A stretch of DNA of 64,000 nt from the NCBI GenBank assembly GCA_035647855.1, contig DASRMP010000055.1, positions 107,984 through 171,983 of the forward strand, written 5' to 3'. This document shows positions 41,797 through 51,537 of this stretch, in pieces; position 1 is the stretch's first letter, and every line of letters starts with the position of its first letter. The position numbers were made by a program, and so were the translations under genes. A model generated the notes under the pieces. It saw only the letters and a list, made by a program, of their open reading frames with translations, was not told the DNA's origin and did not search any database. The stretch is from JAAZBW01 sp035647855 (GTDB lineage Bacteria; Actinomycetota; Actinomycetes; Actinomycetales; Actinomycetaceae).

Positions 41797-43168
41797 TGTC
41801 CTCCCGACGCCGGAGCCCACCACGGTTCCGTCGCCGGGAGCAACACGTGAACCCGCGGCGGAGCGGGGGCGGCGACTTCGTCGTGGCATGAGCGCGGCAC
41901 TGCCGGCCCGGATAGCCCAGGCGCTCGCTCCGATACTCGTGATCCCGGCGCTGCTGGAGTATCTGGGTGTCGAACTGTACGGGTTCTGGATGGCGACGAC
42001 GGCAGTGGTGACGATGCTCGCGTTCTCCGACCTTGGACTCGGAAACGCCATCATGTCGCGTCTGCCGCCTATGCTGGCGGACGGGCGCATCGCAGCTGCC
42101 CGTTCCCTGTTGTCCAGTTCCTACGCGCTCCTCACGGCCATCTGTGTTCTCTTCTCGATATTGTTCGGTGGATTCGCCTGGCTCGCTCCCTTGGACGAAC
42201 TCCTCGGCGTCGGAGACTCCCTCGGTCCGGGCGTGGTGCGCGGTGTGTTCCTGGTGACAGCTCTTTCCTTCCTCGTGAACATCCCCCTCAGCCTGGTGGT
42301 GAGGGTGCAATTCGCGCGCCAACGATCCGGCCAGGCATATCTGGTTACCGCTCTCACAGCCCTGTTCTCGATGGCTTTCACGATCCTGGCAGTCCGTCTC
42401 AGGATGGGGGTCGTCCACGTGGTGGCGATCAACCTGATGGTCGCTCCGCTCGTCAATTTGGTCTACACGTTTGGTCTCTTCGGCTGGCCGTTGCGAGATC
42501 TGCGTCCGACCCTGCACGCTTCAGATCTCCAACAGGTGCGCGATGTCCTGCGCGGCGGACTCCCCTTCCTGGCGCTTACGATCCTGCTGACTGCCGCATC
42601 AAGCGCGGACTATGTCCTGATCGGCTACCTTGTAGGACCGTCCGAAGTGGCTGAATTCTCCGTACCGGCTCGGCTTCTGGCACAGGTGGGTGCACTCATA
42701 GGCCTCATCAACATGCCGTTCTGGTCAGCGAGCTCGGAGGCGCTCGCACGTTTCGACATCACGTGGGTCCAGAGGATGCGGCGATCACTCACCGGCTTAG
42801 GGCTCGGCATGTCGATTCTGTCCGTACTCATCCTCCTTTTCGCGGCCGCTCCGCTGTACCGTTGGTGGCTCGGCGGCATACTGCCCTTGTCACTCCCTTT
42901 GGTTGCCGGACTTGGCGCCTGGTGGATCACGCAGGCGGCCCTCTCCCCCACCTTCATGGTGCAGAACGGACTGGCGGTAGTCACGCCACAACTGGTGGGA
43001 TTCCCTGCATATCTGGCGCTGAGCGTCCCCCTTAAAGTCCTCCTCGTACCCGAGTTCGGGGTCGCCACAGTCGGTTGGATTTCCACCGGTTGCTTTCTTG
43101 CGACCGTGGTGCCTGCAGCAGTGTACGGCTACCGGTCGGCAATCCGACCGTATGCCGTCGTCTCCTGA
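41771..43168 (+). CDS. Polysaccharide flippase, Wzx type
   Basis: Membrane protein of 465 residues with 12 or more predicted helices after a Pro-rich cytoplasmic leader. It carries the MATE/Wzx-like repeats IAQALAPILVIPALLEYLGV, YGFWMATTAVVTMLAFSDLG and GLGNAIMSRLPPMLADGR. It would move lipid-linked repeat units across the membrane. The start is a GTG at 41771 overlapping the epimerase fragment; a second GTG three codons later is equally possible. Confidence 0.85.
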   Translation: MTPVGQQPDVLPTPEPTTVPSPGATREPAAERGRRLRRGMSAALPARIAQALAPILVIPALLEYLGVELYGFWMATTAVVTMLAFSDLGLGNAIMSRLPPMLADGRIAAARSLLSSSYALLTAICVLFSILFGGFAWLAPLDELLGVGDSLGPGVVRGVFLVTALSFLVNIPLSLVVRVQFARQRSGQAYLVTALTALFSMAFTILAVRLRMGVVHVVAINLMVAPLVNLVYTFGLFGWPLRDLRPTLHASDLQQVRDVLRGGLPFLALTILLTAASSADYVLIGYLVGPSEVAEFSVPARLLAQVGALIGLINMPFWSASSEALARFDITWVQRMRRSLTGLGLGMSILSVLILLFAAAPLYRWWLGGILPLSLPLVAGLGAWWITQAALSPTFMVQNGLAVVTPQLVGFPAYLALSVPLKVLLVPEFGVATVGWISTGCFLATVVPAAVYGYRSAIRPYAVVS

Positions 43169-43183
43169 GCGAGAGGCAGTGCG

Positions 43184-44494
43184 ATGAGCCGAAATACCGA
43201 CTTCCCGAGGCTCCTCCTTGTCACTATCAGCCCGCTGCTAGGCCGATCCACGGGGACTGACGTCACCATCTCCAGTCTGCTGAGCGCATGGCCGGGTGAC
43301 CGAATTGCGCAGGTATTCATCGGCACGCAATCGGAGGCCGACGGAACTCACGGCCAGGTCCTCGCCATCTCCCCTCGGAATGCCGTGTTTGAGTTCGATA
43401 TTCGCCGCTTGGTGAATCGCTCAGGCAGCCTGCAGGGTTCGAAAGCTCCCGTCAACGCCGGTGTCCCCGTGCGCGGATACCGCAACCCACGAACACGCGC
43501 TCACATGGCGATGCGTTTCATCGCCGACGCAAGTCCGGTCCGCATGCCACGGGAAGTCCGGAGGCAAGCCCGGGAGTTCGCTCCCGACGTGGTTTACTCA
43601 CTGCTCGGAACCTTGAGGATGATCGGACTCAGCCAGAGCCTCGCGAATGACCTCGGCGTCCCAGTCGTGCCACATTTCATGGACGATTGGGTGCACACTC
43701 TGTACACCTCCGGGGAACTGTGGGGCATCGCTCAGGAGGTCACAAGGCACCGATTGCTTCGTCTGATGCAAGCGGCACCAATCGGGATGTCCATCAGCCG
43801 TCCGATGGCTGAGGAGTACTCCCGCCTCTTCGGAATACCGTTCAGCTCTGTGGCCAATTCTGCGGGGGAGGAATTCTTCGCCATACCGCGGAAGGACCCG
43901 TCCGAAATGCTGGTCATAATGTACATGGGCGGCTTGCACGTAGGACGCGCTGAGGCACTCGCGGGCGTGGCGGATGCCCTCGGCAGATGCGCCACAAAGG
44001 CGAATGCAGCGCAGATCATCGTGCACTGTCCGCACGAGGATGTCGGACGATACGGGTCCACCTTGCGGAATCGCTCGAATGTCACTCTTGCGGGCACCTT
44101 GAGTCTTGGCGAGGTTCCAACCGCACTCGGTGAGGCAGACATCCTCCTCCACGTGGAGTCTTCGGACCCAGGAGATGTCGCATTCACGCGATTGTCGGTC
44201 AGCACGAAGATCCCGCAGTATCTGGCGGCAGGCCGCCCGGTCTTGTGCTTCGCGCCTTCACAATTGGCCTCATCAAACCTGATCATGGAGAGCGGCGGCG
44301 GACTCGTCGTGTCCAATGGGATGGCGTTGGACGGCGCCGTTTCGTCACTGCTCAGCGATGCCACCCTACGGAACGAGATCGCCGCTCGGGGACGCACGTT
44401 CGCGCGCGCCAACCTGTCACGGAGTGTGGTTCTTGAGCGTTTCGTTCGCGCCCTGCAAATTGCGGCGGGATCTGCCAAGCGGCGCGCTTCATAG
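43184..44494 (+). CDS. Glycosyltransferase, GT4-like
   Basis: Predicted GT-B enzyme of 436 residues. The N-terminal half shows LLLVTISPLLGRSTGTDVTI and FAPDVVYSLLGTLRMIGLS; the C-terminal half has MYMGGLHVGRAEAL, the DILLHVESSDP segment and STKIPQYLAAGRPVLCFAPS, where GT4 enzymes bind the sugar nucleotide. The EX7E motif is diverged. GAGAGGCAG precedes the ATG. The 3' end overlaps the convergent glycosyltransferase by six bases. Donor and acceptor cannot be predicted. Confidence 0.75.
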   Translation: MSRNTDFPRLLLVTISPLLGRSTGTDVTISSLLSAWPGDRIAQVFIGTQSEADGTHGQVLAISPRNAVFEFDIRRLVNRSGSLQGSKAPVNAGVPVRGYRNPRTRAHMAMRFIADASPVRMPREVRRQAREFAPDVVYSLLGTLRMIGLSQSLANDLGVPVVPHFMDDWVHTLYTSGELWGIAQEVTRHRLLRLMQAAPIGMSISRPMAEEYSRLFGIPFSSVANSAGEEFFAIPRKDPSEMLVIMYMGGLHVGRAEALAGVADALGRCATKANAAQIIVHCPHEDVGRYGSTLRNRSNVTLAGTLSLGEVPTALGEADILLHVESSDPGDVAFTRLSVSTKIPQYLAAGRPVLCFAPSQLASSNLIMESGGGLVVSNGMALDGAVSSLLSDATLRNEIAARGRTFARANLSRSVVLERFVRALQIAAGSAKRRAS

Positions 44495-45781
44495 CGGCAG
44501 TTCGGCATGTGCGCTCTGACCCTTGGAAACCGATTCCAGCATGTGCAGGATCCGGCCGGTCTGCGCATAAGGATTCTTCTCCTCGTGCACCCAGCGGCTT
44601 GCTGATTCACCCTCTCTACGGCGTTCTTCCGGTGTCATCGAACACACTTCCGCAAGCTTGCGCGCAAGAGATTCGACGCTCTCATCTTCCGCGTAATGGA
44701 CGTACTGGGAATATTCGGCCGGCACTCCTGATAGTTCGTGCGCAACAACAGGAGTTCCGGATGAGAGATACTCGATCAGTTTTGAAGGAAAGGAGTACTT
44801 GGTGTACTCGCCCACGTTAGTACGCGGATTGACAAGCACGGTTGCGAGGGACTCGAGGTCCAGCACCTCATCTCGAGATACCTGGCCACGCAGTTCGATG
44901 CGTGGATCGATAACGGCACTGTCCCTGATCAGCAGCTCCGCGTCGCCGCTTCCACACAGCACCAATCTCGCGCTCGGATCCGGCAGTTGTCCGAACGCTT
45001 CCACGAGGCGCATGACTCCATAGCTAACGTGCAGAGATCCTGCGTACACGATGGTGCAGGGAAGCTGGTCTCCAACCGTGTCCACGCCCGTATCTCCGGA
45101 AGTGTGCAGATGGTGTGCCGAGATCCCCTCGCACACAACTATTGGCTTCGAGGAGCCGATGTGGTCCGTCATTTGCTCGGTCAACAGTACAAAACTGTCT
45201 ACGTAGCGAAGATATGCGTACAACCTTCGCTTCAGATACCGATAGATTTTCTCCGCCGCAATCGATTTCACGGTTGGTTGAACAGGAACGGTGGCTCCGG
45301 AAACATTCATATATTCCGGCAGATCAGGCACCACGAGGCATGTCGTGATTGATTCGTTGCATTTCTTGACAAATTTGAGCGAAGCAATCATGGAGTATGT
45401 GAACGAATAGGCGACGGCTATCTTGCTCGGATTGTCCCGCGCAACCACCCACTGTTTTATGGGCCGGCGCAGGCGGCGAGCCTGTGACACGTGCTTGATT
45501 ACTGGCAGGTTCAGGAAACCCACCAAGATGTCTCCGAATTCAGGACCGAACCTGCGTGACCGCACCCACGGCCGCCTAAACCTCTTGGGGAACGAGCCTA
45601 TGAAGAGCGCCGAATACACCCGAACACTCTTGCCGAGGTGCGCTCGAAACCCGTCCACTAGATTCCACTGCAAGACGTTCGCTGCATGCTGCGCGACGCC
45701 CTTCGTGTTTTCAAGAATCCAGGGTTCAGACTTCTTGGGAAACAAGCCTCCCAGGAACAACATGTCGATGTCGTGATCCAT
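44489..45781 (-). CDS. Glycosyltransferase family 4
   Basis: GT-B enzyme of 430 residues on the minus strand. Features are the start FLGGLFPKKSEPWILENTKG, the acceptor region ITTCLVVPDLPEYM, the hinge TIVYAGSLHVSYGVMRLVEA and the donor site KYSFPSKLIEYLSSGTPVVA. AAGGAA precedes the ATG. DNA in and after this gene is visibly less GC-rich than the neighbours, as often seen for transferred polysaccharide genes. It converges with the other glycosyltransferase, with a six-base overlap. Confidence 0.85.
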   Translation of the reverse strand: MDHDIDMLFLGGLFPKKSEPWILENTKGVAQHAANVLQWNLVDGFRAHLGKSVRVYSALFIGSFPKRFRRPWVRSRRFGPEFGDILVGFLNLPVIKHVSQARRLRRPIKQWVVARDNPSKIAVAYSFTYSMIASLKFVKKCNESITTCLVVPDLPEYMNVSGATVPVQPTVKSIAAEKIYRYLKRRLYAYLRYVDSFVLLTEQMTDHIGSSKPIVVCEGISAHHLHTSGDTGVDTVGDQLPCTIVYAGSLHVSYGVMRLVEAFGQLPDPSARLVLCGSGDAELLIRDSAVIDPRIELRGQVSRDEVLDLESLATVLVNPRTNVGEYTKYSFPSKLIEYLSSGTPVVAHELSGVPAEYSQYVHYAEDESVESLARKLAEVCSMTPEERRREGESASRWVHEEKNPYAQTGRILHMLESVSKGQSAHAELPL

Positions 45782-46039
45782 TTTCGATCATTCCTTGAAC
45801 GTTCCGTAGTCTATCGCCGTATATGGATGAGGAAGCGGTGGTCGGGCGTGACCGCGTGCGGATGGTTGGATGCCCTTCCGGAAGATTCATTTTATCCGAA
45901 AATGATGCATGTCGTCCAGACGTACGGCAGCATGAGCCAACCTCTTTCTGACGAGAATTCAATGCTTCTGCCAAATGCTTGCTGGTCGATCTCGCGGCGG
46001 ACTCCGTACGCCGACGGCCGCCGCATATGTGAGCCACCG

Positions 46040-47278
46040 TCAACCGCTGCGATCGCTGCGGTTGCGACTCGGCTCAGAGACGGCGTCGGGACTGACGCAG
46101 ACCTCGTCGTCCTTGAACTCAGCGGTGTCCATTAATAGGGGGGAGCGCGAGAACAGCGCAATTACCACCCAGCCGGCTGCCGATTGTTCCCAATGCCCTG
46201 AGGTGTAGATCGGAAGCGTGACCGCGATCAGCGCACCCACGGCGAGTGCGCGACCCCGAACATCCTCGATCATCCTGGTGTCACGAATGACCGCTGAGTA
46301 CATGAGGCTGCCGAACAGGAGGAGCCCAATCAGACCGACGCCAACGCCAATTTCGAGGACCAAATTGTGAGCCACCATCTGGAACGGCGTGATTCTGAAG
46401 AATGCCCCGAGTCCGATCCCGAGAAGCGGGTGCTCGCTGATTGATTGGCGGGCGTAAGGCCAGATCGTCAGTCTGCCGTTCAAGTCTCCTGTCTCACGGC
46501 CTGCTTCCGACTGGGGCGTGATCAGTTCGTCGACCAATCCGGAGGAAATAAGAATCACGGTGATCACCCCTGTGATCACCAGCGTATTGAACGCAGTTTC
46601 CGGTCGTATTCGGTAGATCACGCCCCACACCACCAGCAAGACAAGGGCCAGCATTGCCCCACGTGTACCCGTAAGGCTGATACCGAACGCGAGCAGACCG
46701 ACTCCCACCAGAAGCAGGGCTCCCGAGTTGAGCAAGGAACGAAGCCTGAGTCCCGAACTCCACCACAGGAGCAAGATAACGGCAGCGCCCACTGCAAGGG
46801 CGTAGGCAGTGTAGTTCTGATTGACCCCCACGATGCCGTACCTGTAATCGTTTATGCCCCGTTCCAGAACCGGCGCTGCCTGTCTGCGAACCTGCCAAAG
46901 CAGGAGGAGAGAGTAGTAGCAACCGGCCAAATAACCCAGACCTATCACCCGTAGGTTGATCCTCGCCGTGCCCACAGCCCTGATGCCGACGAACAGCCCA
47001 AGTACGCCGAGTTGGTTCTTGATGGCCTCGAATGTGTCAGCAGGGAAGTCCGCCCAGAAGTACGAGGCGGCCGCAAGGGTGAAATAGGCGAAGGCGAGAG
47101 CGTCCGAAAGCCCCGGACGATACCACCGCATCCTGGTGAGTGCGAGAAGGAGTGCGACTGCACCGCCGTATCGGAGCGGATAGTACGGGGCCAGCACGGA
47201 CCAAGCGGCAATGCCTGCGAGCACGAGGGCTTGCCAGTCCGGGGGCCTACCCGTCCCTTGCTCACCGCTTCCCCGCAT
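46040..47278 (-). CDS. O-antigen ligase/polymerase-like protein, Wzy type
   Basis: Membrane protein of about 412 residues with 10-12 helices. The Wzy/WaaL features are GISLTGTRGAMLALVLLVVW, a large periplasmic loop with NGRLTIWPYARQSISEHPLL and GIGLGAFFRITPFQ, and HNLVLEIGVGVGLIGLLLFG. The frame can begin at a GTG at 47374, but residues before the ATG at 47278 look non-coding. It would join repeat units at the outer face of the membrane. About 260 bp without a gene separates it from the glycosyltransferase downstream. Confidence 0.85.
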   Translation of the reverse strand: MRGSGEQGTGRPPDWQALVLAGIAAWSVLAPYYPLRYGGAVALLLALTRMRWYRPGLSDALAFAYFTLAAASYFWADFPADTFEAIKNQLGVLGLFVGIRAVGTARINLRVIGLGYLAGCYYSLLLLWQVRRQAAPVLERGINDYRYGIVGVNQNYTAYALAVGAAVILLLWWSSGLRLRSLLNSGALLLVGVGLLAFGISLTGTRGAMLALVLLVVWGVIYRIRPETAFNTLVITGVITVILISSGLVDELITPQSEAGRETGDLNGRLTIWPYARQSISEHPLLGIGLGAFFRITPFQMVAHNLVLEIGVGVGLIGLLLFGSLMYSAVIRDTRMIEDVRGRALAVGALIAVTLPIYTSGHWEQSAAGWVVIALFSRSPLLMDTAEFKDDEVCVSPDAVSEPSRNRSDRSG

Positions 47279-47410
47279 GGGATGCCATGTTACCGCCGCC
47301 CGCCAGGCGATCCGAGCACGTAACGAAGGGTGACGAATCGACAAGTGCTGGAGCGATGCGCCAGCGAGAGTCACTCACGCCACAAATCAACCGAGTACCT
47401 TCTGAGTAGC

Positions 47411-47454
47411 GAGGATTGATCAGCCGTCGAAGGCCGGCTGGGCGATCAATCCTC
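47411..47454. promoter_or_regulatory. Long hairpin in leader of carbamoyltransferase
   Basis: GAGGATTGATC (47411-47421) pairs perfectly with GATCAATCCTC (47444-47454); an inner AGCCG/CGGCT pairing extends the stem. It lies about 35 bp before the carbamoyltransferase start, between divergent genes, so a terminator role is unlikely for either. It may be a regulatory stem or an operator. Confidence 0.5.
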
Positions 47455-47488
47455 CGTAAACACTCAACGACGAGTGGCAGGAGCCCAA

Positions 47489-49186
47489 ATGATCATCCTC
47501 GGTATCAACCATTATTTCCACGACTCCACGGCCTGCTTGCTGGTCGATGGAAAGATCGCGGTGGCCATCGAGGAGGAGCGCCTCAATCGCCGCAAACACA
47601 CACGTGAGTTCCCAGAGCGTGCGATCAGACTCTGCCTGAGCGAGGCGGGACTCACCCCCGCCGACGTCGATGCGGTGGCCGTTTCGATCAAGCCGGACAA
47701 GAACCTGCCGCAGCGGCTCGCCTACGGAATCCGGAATGCCCCGAATGCGGTTTCCTTCTTCACATTCGAATTCGGACACTGGGCGCTGAAGCAGACGGAT
47801 TTCCGCCGCTGGTATCGAAAGACCTGGCCATCCGGCGGGCCCAAGGTTCATTTCGTCCCGCACCACATGGCACACGCCGTAGGGTCTTTCCTCGCCTCGC
47901 CATTCGACGACGCCGCGATCCTCTCGATCGACGGAGCCGGCGAATGGTCGACCTCCTTCCTGGGCGAGGGACGCGGCACCCGGGTACGGATGTTCTCCGA
48001 GAGCTTCTTCCCGGACTCGCTCGGCTCGTTCTACGAGGTCCCGACCCAGTACTGCGGCTTCATCCCGAACACAGATGAGGGCAAGACCATGGGTCTCGCT
48101 TCTTTCGGGGATCCGGACAGGTTCGGGGACATTGTCGATCGTCTTGTCACGGTCGACGAAGAAGGCCGGATCCACATCGATCTCGAGATGTTCAACTACC
48201 AGTTCTGGGGTCCCGATCGGTTCAACGACCGCTTCGTCGAAACGTTCGGACCCGCACGCGCAGGCTTCCACGCCCCCATCGAGAAGCACCACGAGGATGT
48301 GGCCGCCGCCTTCCAGCAGACGCTCGAGGAAAGGGCGCTCGAGATGTGCGCACACCTGCGGCGGCAGTCCCGGAGCCGGTACCTGGTGATCTCAGGCGGC
48401 GTTGCACTGAACAGCGTCATGAACGGCCGGATCCTACGAGAGGCCGGATTCGATGACATATACGTCATGCCGGCCGCAGGCGACAACGGGACCGCCCTCG
48501 GAGCAGCGCTATACGTCGACTCCACGGTGATGGGTAACCCCCGTCGACACGTACACGACGACCCGTACCTCGGGACTGCCTACACGGACGACTACATCGA
48601 GAAGCTCATCACGACCAGCAAGCTGACCGCCTCCAAGCACGAGGACATAGCGGGTACGGTGGCTCAACTTCTCGCCGATGGCAAGATCGTCGGATGGTTC
48701 CAGGGCCGGATGGAGATCGGACCGCGGGCGCTGGGCAACAGGAGCATTCTGGCGGACCCGACCCTCCCCCACATGAAGGACAAGATCAACGCGGAGGTCA
48801 AGCATCGCGAATCGTTCCGGCCCTTCGCACCATCAGTCATCGCAGAGGCGACCGGAACATACTTCGACATCACCACGGAGAGCCCGTTCATGCTCCGGGT
48901 CTGCGACGTCTTGCCCGATATGCGCGAAAGACTGCCGGCCATCACCCACGTGGACGGCACTGCTCGTCTCCACACGGTGAAGAAGGACGTCAACCCGCTG
49001 TACCACGACGTGATCTCCCGGTTCGGTCAGCTCTCCGGGGTGCCGGTGGTGCTCAACACGAGCTTCAACGTGCAGGGCGAACCGATCGTCGAGTCCCCCG
49101 AGCAGGCACTGCGTTGCTTCGCGACGACAGGTCTCGACGCCGTCGCCATGGGAAGTTGGCTGGTCGAGAAGGGTTCGGCCTTCTGA
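47489..49186 (+). CDS. Carbamoyltransferase, NodU/CmcH family
   Basis: Enzyme of 565 residues that transfers a carbamoyl group from carbamoyl phosphate to a hydroxyl, probably on a sugar of the polymer. The N-terminal Kae1-like domain has GINHYFHDSTACLL, EEERLNRRKH, VPHHMAHAVGSFL (metal-binding His residues), SIDGAGEWSTS and ISGGVALNSVMNG. The C-terminal YrdC-like domain has GWFQGRMEIGPRALGNRSIL, RESFRPFAPSV and LNTSFNVQGEPIV. I use the ATG at 47489 rather than the GTG five codons upstream. A strong hairpin precedes it. Confidence 0.93.
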   Translation: MIILGINHYFHDSTACLLVDGKIAVAIEEERLNRRKHTREFPERAIRLCLSEAGLTPADVDAVAVSIKPDKNLPQRLAYGIRNAPNAVSFFTFEFGHWALKQTDFRRWYRKTWPSGGPKVHFVPHHMAHAVGSFLASPFDDAAILSIDGAGEWSTSFLGEGRGTRVRMFSESFFPDSLGSFYEVPTQYCGFIPNTDEGKTMGLASFGDPDRFGDIVDRLVTVDEEGRIHIDLEMFNYQFWGPDRFNDRFVETFGPARAGFHAPIEKHHEDVAAAFQQTLEERALEMCAHLRRQSRSRYLVISGGVALNSVMNGRILREAGFDDIYVMPAAGDNGTALGAALYVDSTVMGNPRRHVHDDPYLGTAYTDDYIEKLITTSKLTASKHEDIAGTVAQLLADGKIVGWFQGRMEIGPRALGNRSILADPTLPHMKDKINAEVKHRESFRPFAPSVIAEATGTYFDITTESPFMLRVCDVLPDMRERLPAITHVDGTARLHTVKKDVNPLYHDVISRFGQLSGVPVVLNTSFNVQGEPIVESPEQALRCFATTGLDAVAMGSWLVEKGSAF

Positions 49187-49212
49187 CGAGTGGCAGTCGG
49201 GAGGGCGGCTAC

Positions 49213-50262
49213 TCACTCGGAAAGACTGAGGGTGGCGACAAGTGCGAGGTGGTCGCCACCCTCCACCGCAATCGCGCGCAGCGTACGCGGCTCCAACGCT
49301 CGCCCGACCATGACGTGGTTGATGGCCAACAGCGGTCTGCCTGCCGGGAAGGTTCTCACCCAACCGGCTCCGGAGGCCTCCGCTGCGTCCACGAGACCGA
49401 GCGCACGCAGTTGGCGCATCGGTTGATGCTCGCGGACCGCGTTGAAATCGCCGAGTACCACGAGAGGTCCATCCACGAGTGGCGCGGAACCAACCCGGAC
49501 GGACTCAAGGTCCTCGGCCCACGGGCCGATTCCGCGACCCTGAATAATGTTCTCCACATCCACCGCGATGAGGTGGAGCGTGGCCTGCGGTAGGTCTATC
49601 AGTACGGTGTGCTGCGGGTTGTCGGACGAAGTGGCCGCCAACAGTCGGACCGGTCCCCGTGCCGCAATGTGCGTACCGCACGGCCGCGTGACGGCTCCCG
49701 GACGAGACCGCCGCGTCGGCTGGTCGAACGAGTACTCGTACTGATCCCCAAACCCGAGCGAGGTGAGGCCCCGGAGTGTGGCCGTGGGGATGTCCGCCAG
49801 CACCACGACATCCGGAGCCGTCTCCTCAATCGCATCGAGAACCTGGATGGGATCGTTCGTCACGCAGCGCAGGTTCAGTGTCATGACCGTGATCTCGCCC
49901 GCCTGCCGCTCGGGCCCGGGCAAGTACGGCACCATCCACGCCGCCTGGAGCCCCAGCCCGCCTGCTGCCAGCAGTGCGATCCACCGCTGCCGGCCACGTC
50001 CCGCGACGAGACAGGCGATGAGTGCGACCGTCCACGCCCCCACGGCGTAAGGCGTGAGAGCCGAATAGAGCGCGGCGAGGGGCGAGCACATCTGGAGCTC
50101 GGGCCACACGTTGAGGGCCACCATCACGACTCCCGATGCCAGCCCCACAGCACCAAGTCCCCGCACCAGTCGAAGGCCGACCCTCCGCAGCCGCCGGAGA
50201 CCGGTTCCTCGCACGCGTCGGAGGTCAGCGTCCCTCGACGTGGGCGGATCCGAGCTCATCAC
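49213..50262 (-). CDS. Membrane-anchored EEP-fold protein, active site incomplete
   Basis: Protein of 349 residues. Three N-terminal helices (about 35-115) lead to an extracytoplasmic endonuclease/exonuclease/phosphatase domain: EITVMTLNLRC, DVVVLADI, LVVLGDFNAV, LLAINHVMV and GDHLALVATL. The Glu of the usual LQE motif is replaced (LADI) and IDH is INH, so metal-dependent catalysis may be weak or lost; GDFN and the final DH remain. The GTG start overlaps the upstream stop, and it is the last gene of a six-gene operon. Role in polymer modification is only inferred. Confidence 0.75.
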   Translation of the reverse strand: MMSSDPPTSRDADLRRVRGTGLRRLRRVGLRLVRGLGAVGLASGVVMVALNVWPELQMCSPLAALYSALTPYAVGAWTVALIACLVAGRGRQRWIALLAAGGLGLQAAWMVPYLPGPERQAGEITVMTLNLRCVTNDPIQVLDAIEETAPDVVVLADIPTATLRGLTSLGFGDQYEYSFDQPTRRSRPGAVTRPCGTHIAARGPVRLLAATSSDNPQHTVLIDLPQATLHLIAVDVENIIQGRGIGPWAEDLESVRVGSAPLVDGPLVVLGDFNAVREHQPMRQLRALGLVDAAEASGAGWVRTFPAGRPLLAINHVMVGRALEPRTLRAIAVEGGDHLALVATLSLSE

Positions 50263-51524
50263 TGGCCCATCGCGGGGCGTGTCCTAACCAGTCCCTTCCG
50301 CCTCCGCCTCGCAACCGCGCCCAGGAGGTCCTCCATCCGGGAGCTCACGTGCGTGACCGAGAACTCGTCGAGGTAGACCTCGCGGGCCCGTTCGCCGAGC
50401 CGGGCGAGCCCTTCTTGCCCCAACTCCAGAGCCGAGTGAAGGGCGGCCGCAATGGACTCTGGGTCACCCGGCCGGGCAGTGAGCCCCACCCCGCGGCGCT
50501 CCACCAACTGGTGGAGGTCACCTGCGGAAGCTGCGAGGACAGGCCGGCCAGCGGCGAGCGCTGACTGCGTCTTGCTGGGCATCGTTGCGTTGCTGAGCGG
50601 GTGGTCCACGAGGCTCACGAACGATATGTCGCAGGTGGCCATCAGATCGATCATGCGCTCTTGGGGCACCCTGCCGATGAACCGCACAGCGGGGGCGGTG
50701 GCCCGCCGCCGGATGTCCGCCTCCTGCGTCCCGGAACCGGCGAGCAGGACCACAAGCCGTTCGTCGTCGACGAGGGCGGCGGCGTCGATGAGCGCGTCCA
50801 GGCCCTGCGCGCCCCCCATCGTTCCCGCGTAGAGCACGACCACCGCGTTCGGATCGATCCCGAGGTCCGCGCGCATCGATCGGCCTCCGGGGTGGAAGCT
50901 CCGCTCGTCCGTGGAGACGGGAATGTAACGGAGCTTGGACCGGGGCACGCCCCGCCCTGCGAGAACGTCTCCGACGCTGGGAGAGATGTACACAACCGCG
51001 TCAGATGATGCATACATTGCGCGGCACCACCGGTCGATGGCCGCCCATCCGACACGTAGTACGACGCCGGCACCCGTGAGTCCGGAAACGGCGATGGTGT
51101 CCGGCCAGAGATCGCCCACGAAGCAGACCGTGGGCGTACCCCGGGCCAGCTGCAGGCACCATGTGGGCAGGCTCAGCGTGATGGGCGAAAACCCGACCCA
51201 GAGCGCGTCAACGGCCGGAAAGTTCGGCACGCCGATGGCGGAAGCGCTGAGAGAGAAGGAGGCATAGTTGACGATCCTGCGTACAGCGGAGTGGTCGTGG
51301 CTCGGGATGAGCGGTACCCGGATGACGTCGACTCCTCCGATATCCTCCCGAAGGAGCGGACGCTGGCAATACCCGTCTGCCACAAGCCCGGTCGGGTAGT
51401 TCGGGAATCCGGTGAGGACGTGGACGTCGTGCCCGCGGCCGGCGAGCTCGCGTGCCACCACGGAGATGGTCATCGCCGGTCCCGGTTCGGGCTCGTACCA
51501 CTGGGTGAGCATGCCGATCCTCAT
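50259..51524 (-). CDS. Glycosyltransferase WbuB-like, GT4
   Basis: GT-B enzyme of 421 residues. The start MRIGMLTQWYEPEPGPAMTI, then LTGFPNYPTG, FSPITLSLP, CFVGDLWPDTIAVSG and SPSVGDVLAGRGVP are marks of the WbuB group, described as L-FucNAc transferases. The donor half has LYAGTMGGAQGLDALIDAA and SLVDHPLSNATMPSKTQSAL. I use the ATG at 51524. Thirteen bases separate it from the peptidase gene, and its stop overlaps the EEP gene. If it uses L-FucNAc, that sugar would have to come from enzymes outside the window, because the local pathway is broken. Confidence 0.85.
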   Translation of the reverse strand: MRIGMLTQWYEPEPGPAMTISVVARELAGRGHDVHVLTGFPNYPTGLVADGYCQRPLLREDIGGVDVIRVPLIPSHDHSAVRRIVNYASFSLSASAIGVPNFPAVDALWVGFSPITLSLPTWCLQLARGTPTVCFVGDLWPDTIAVSGLTGAGVVLRVGWAAIDRWCRAMYASSDAVVYISPSVGDVLAGRGVPRSKLRYIPVSTDERSFHPGGRSMRADLGIDPNAVVVLYAGTMGGAQGLDALIDAAALVDDERLVVLLAGSGTQEADIRRRATAPAVRFIGRVPQERMIDLMATCDISFVSLVDHPLSNATMPSKTQSALAAGRPVLAASAGDLHQLVERRGVGLTARPGDPESIAAALHSALELGQEGLARLGERAREVYLDEFSVTHVSSRMEDLLGAVARRRRKGLVRTRPAMGQ

Positions 51525-51537
51525 CCAATTCCGCCCC

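Noticed and set aside
45782..46039. Gene in the gap between the minus-strand glycosyltransferase and the polymerase
   Set aside because: Frames here are short, run into the neighbours on the wrong strand, and show no motif; it looks like a lower-GC intergenic stretch that probably contains a promoter.
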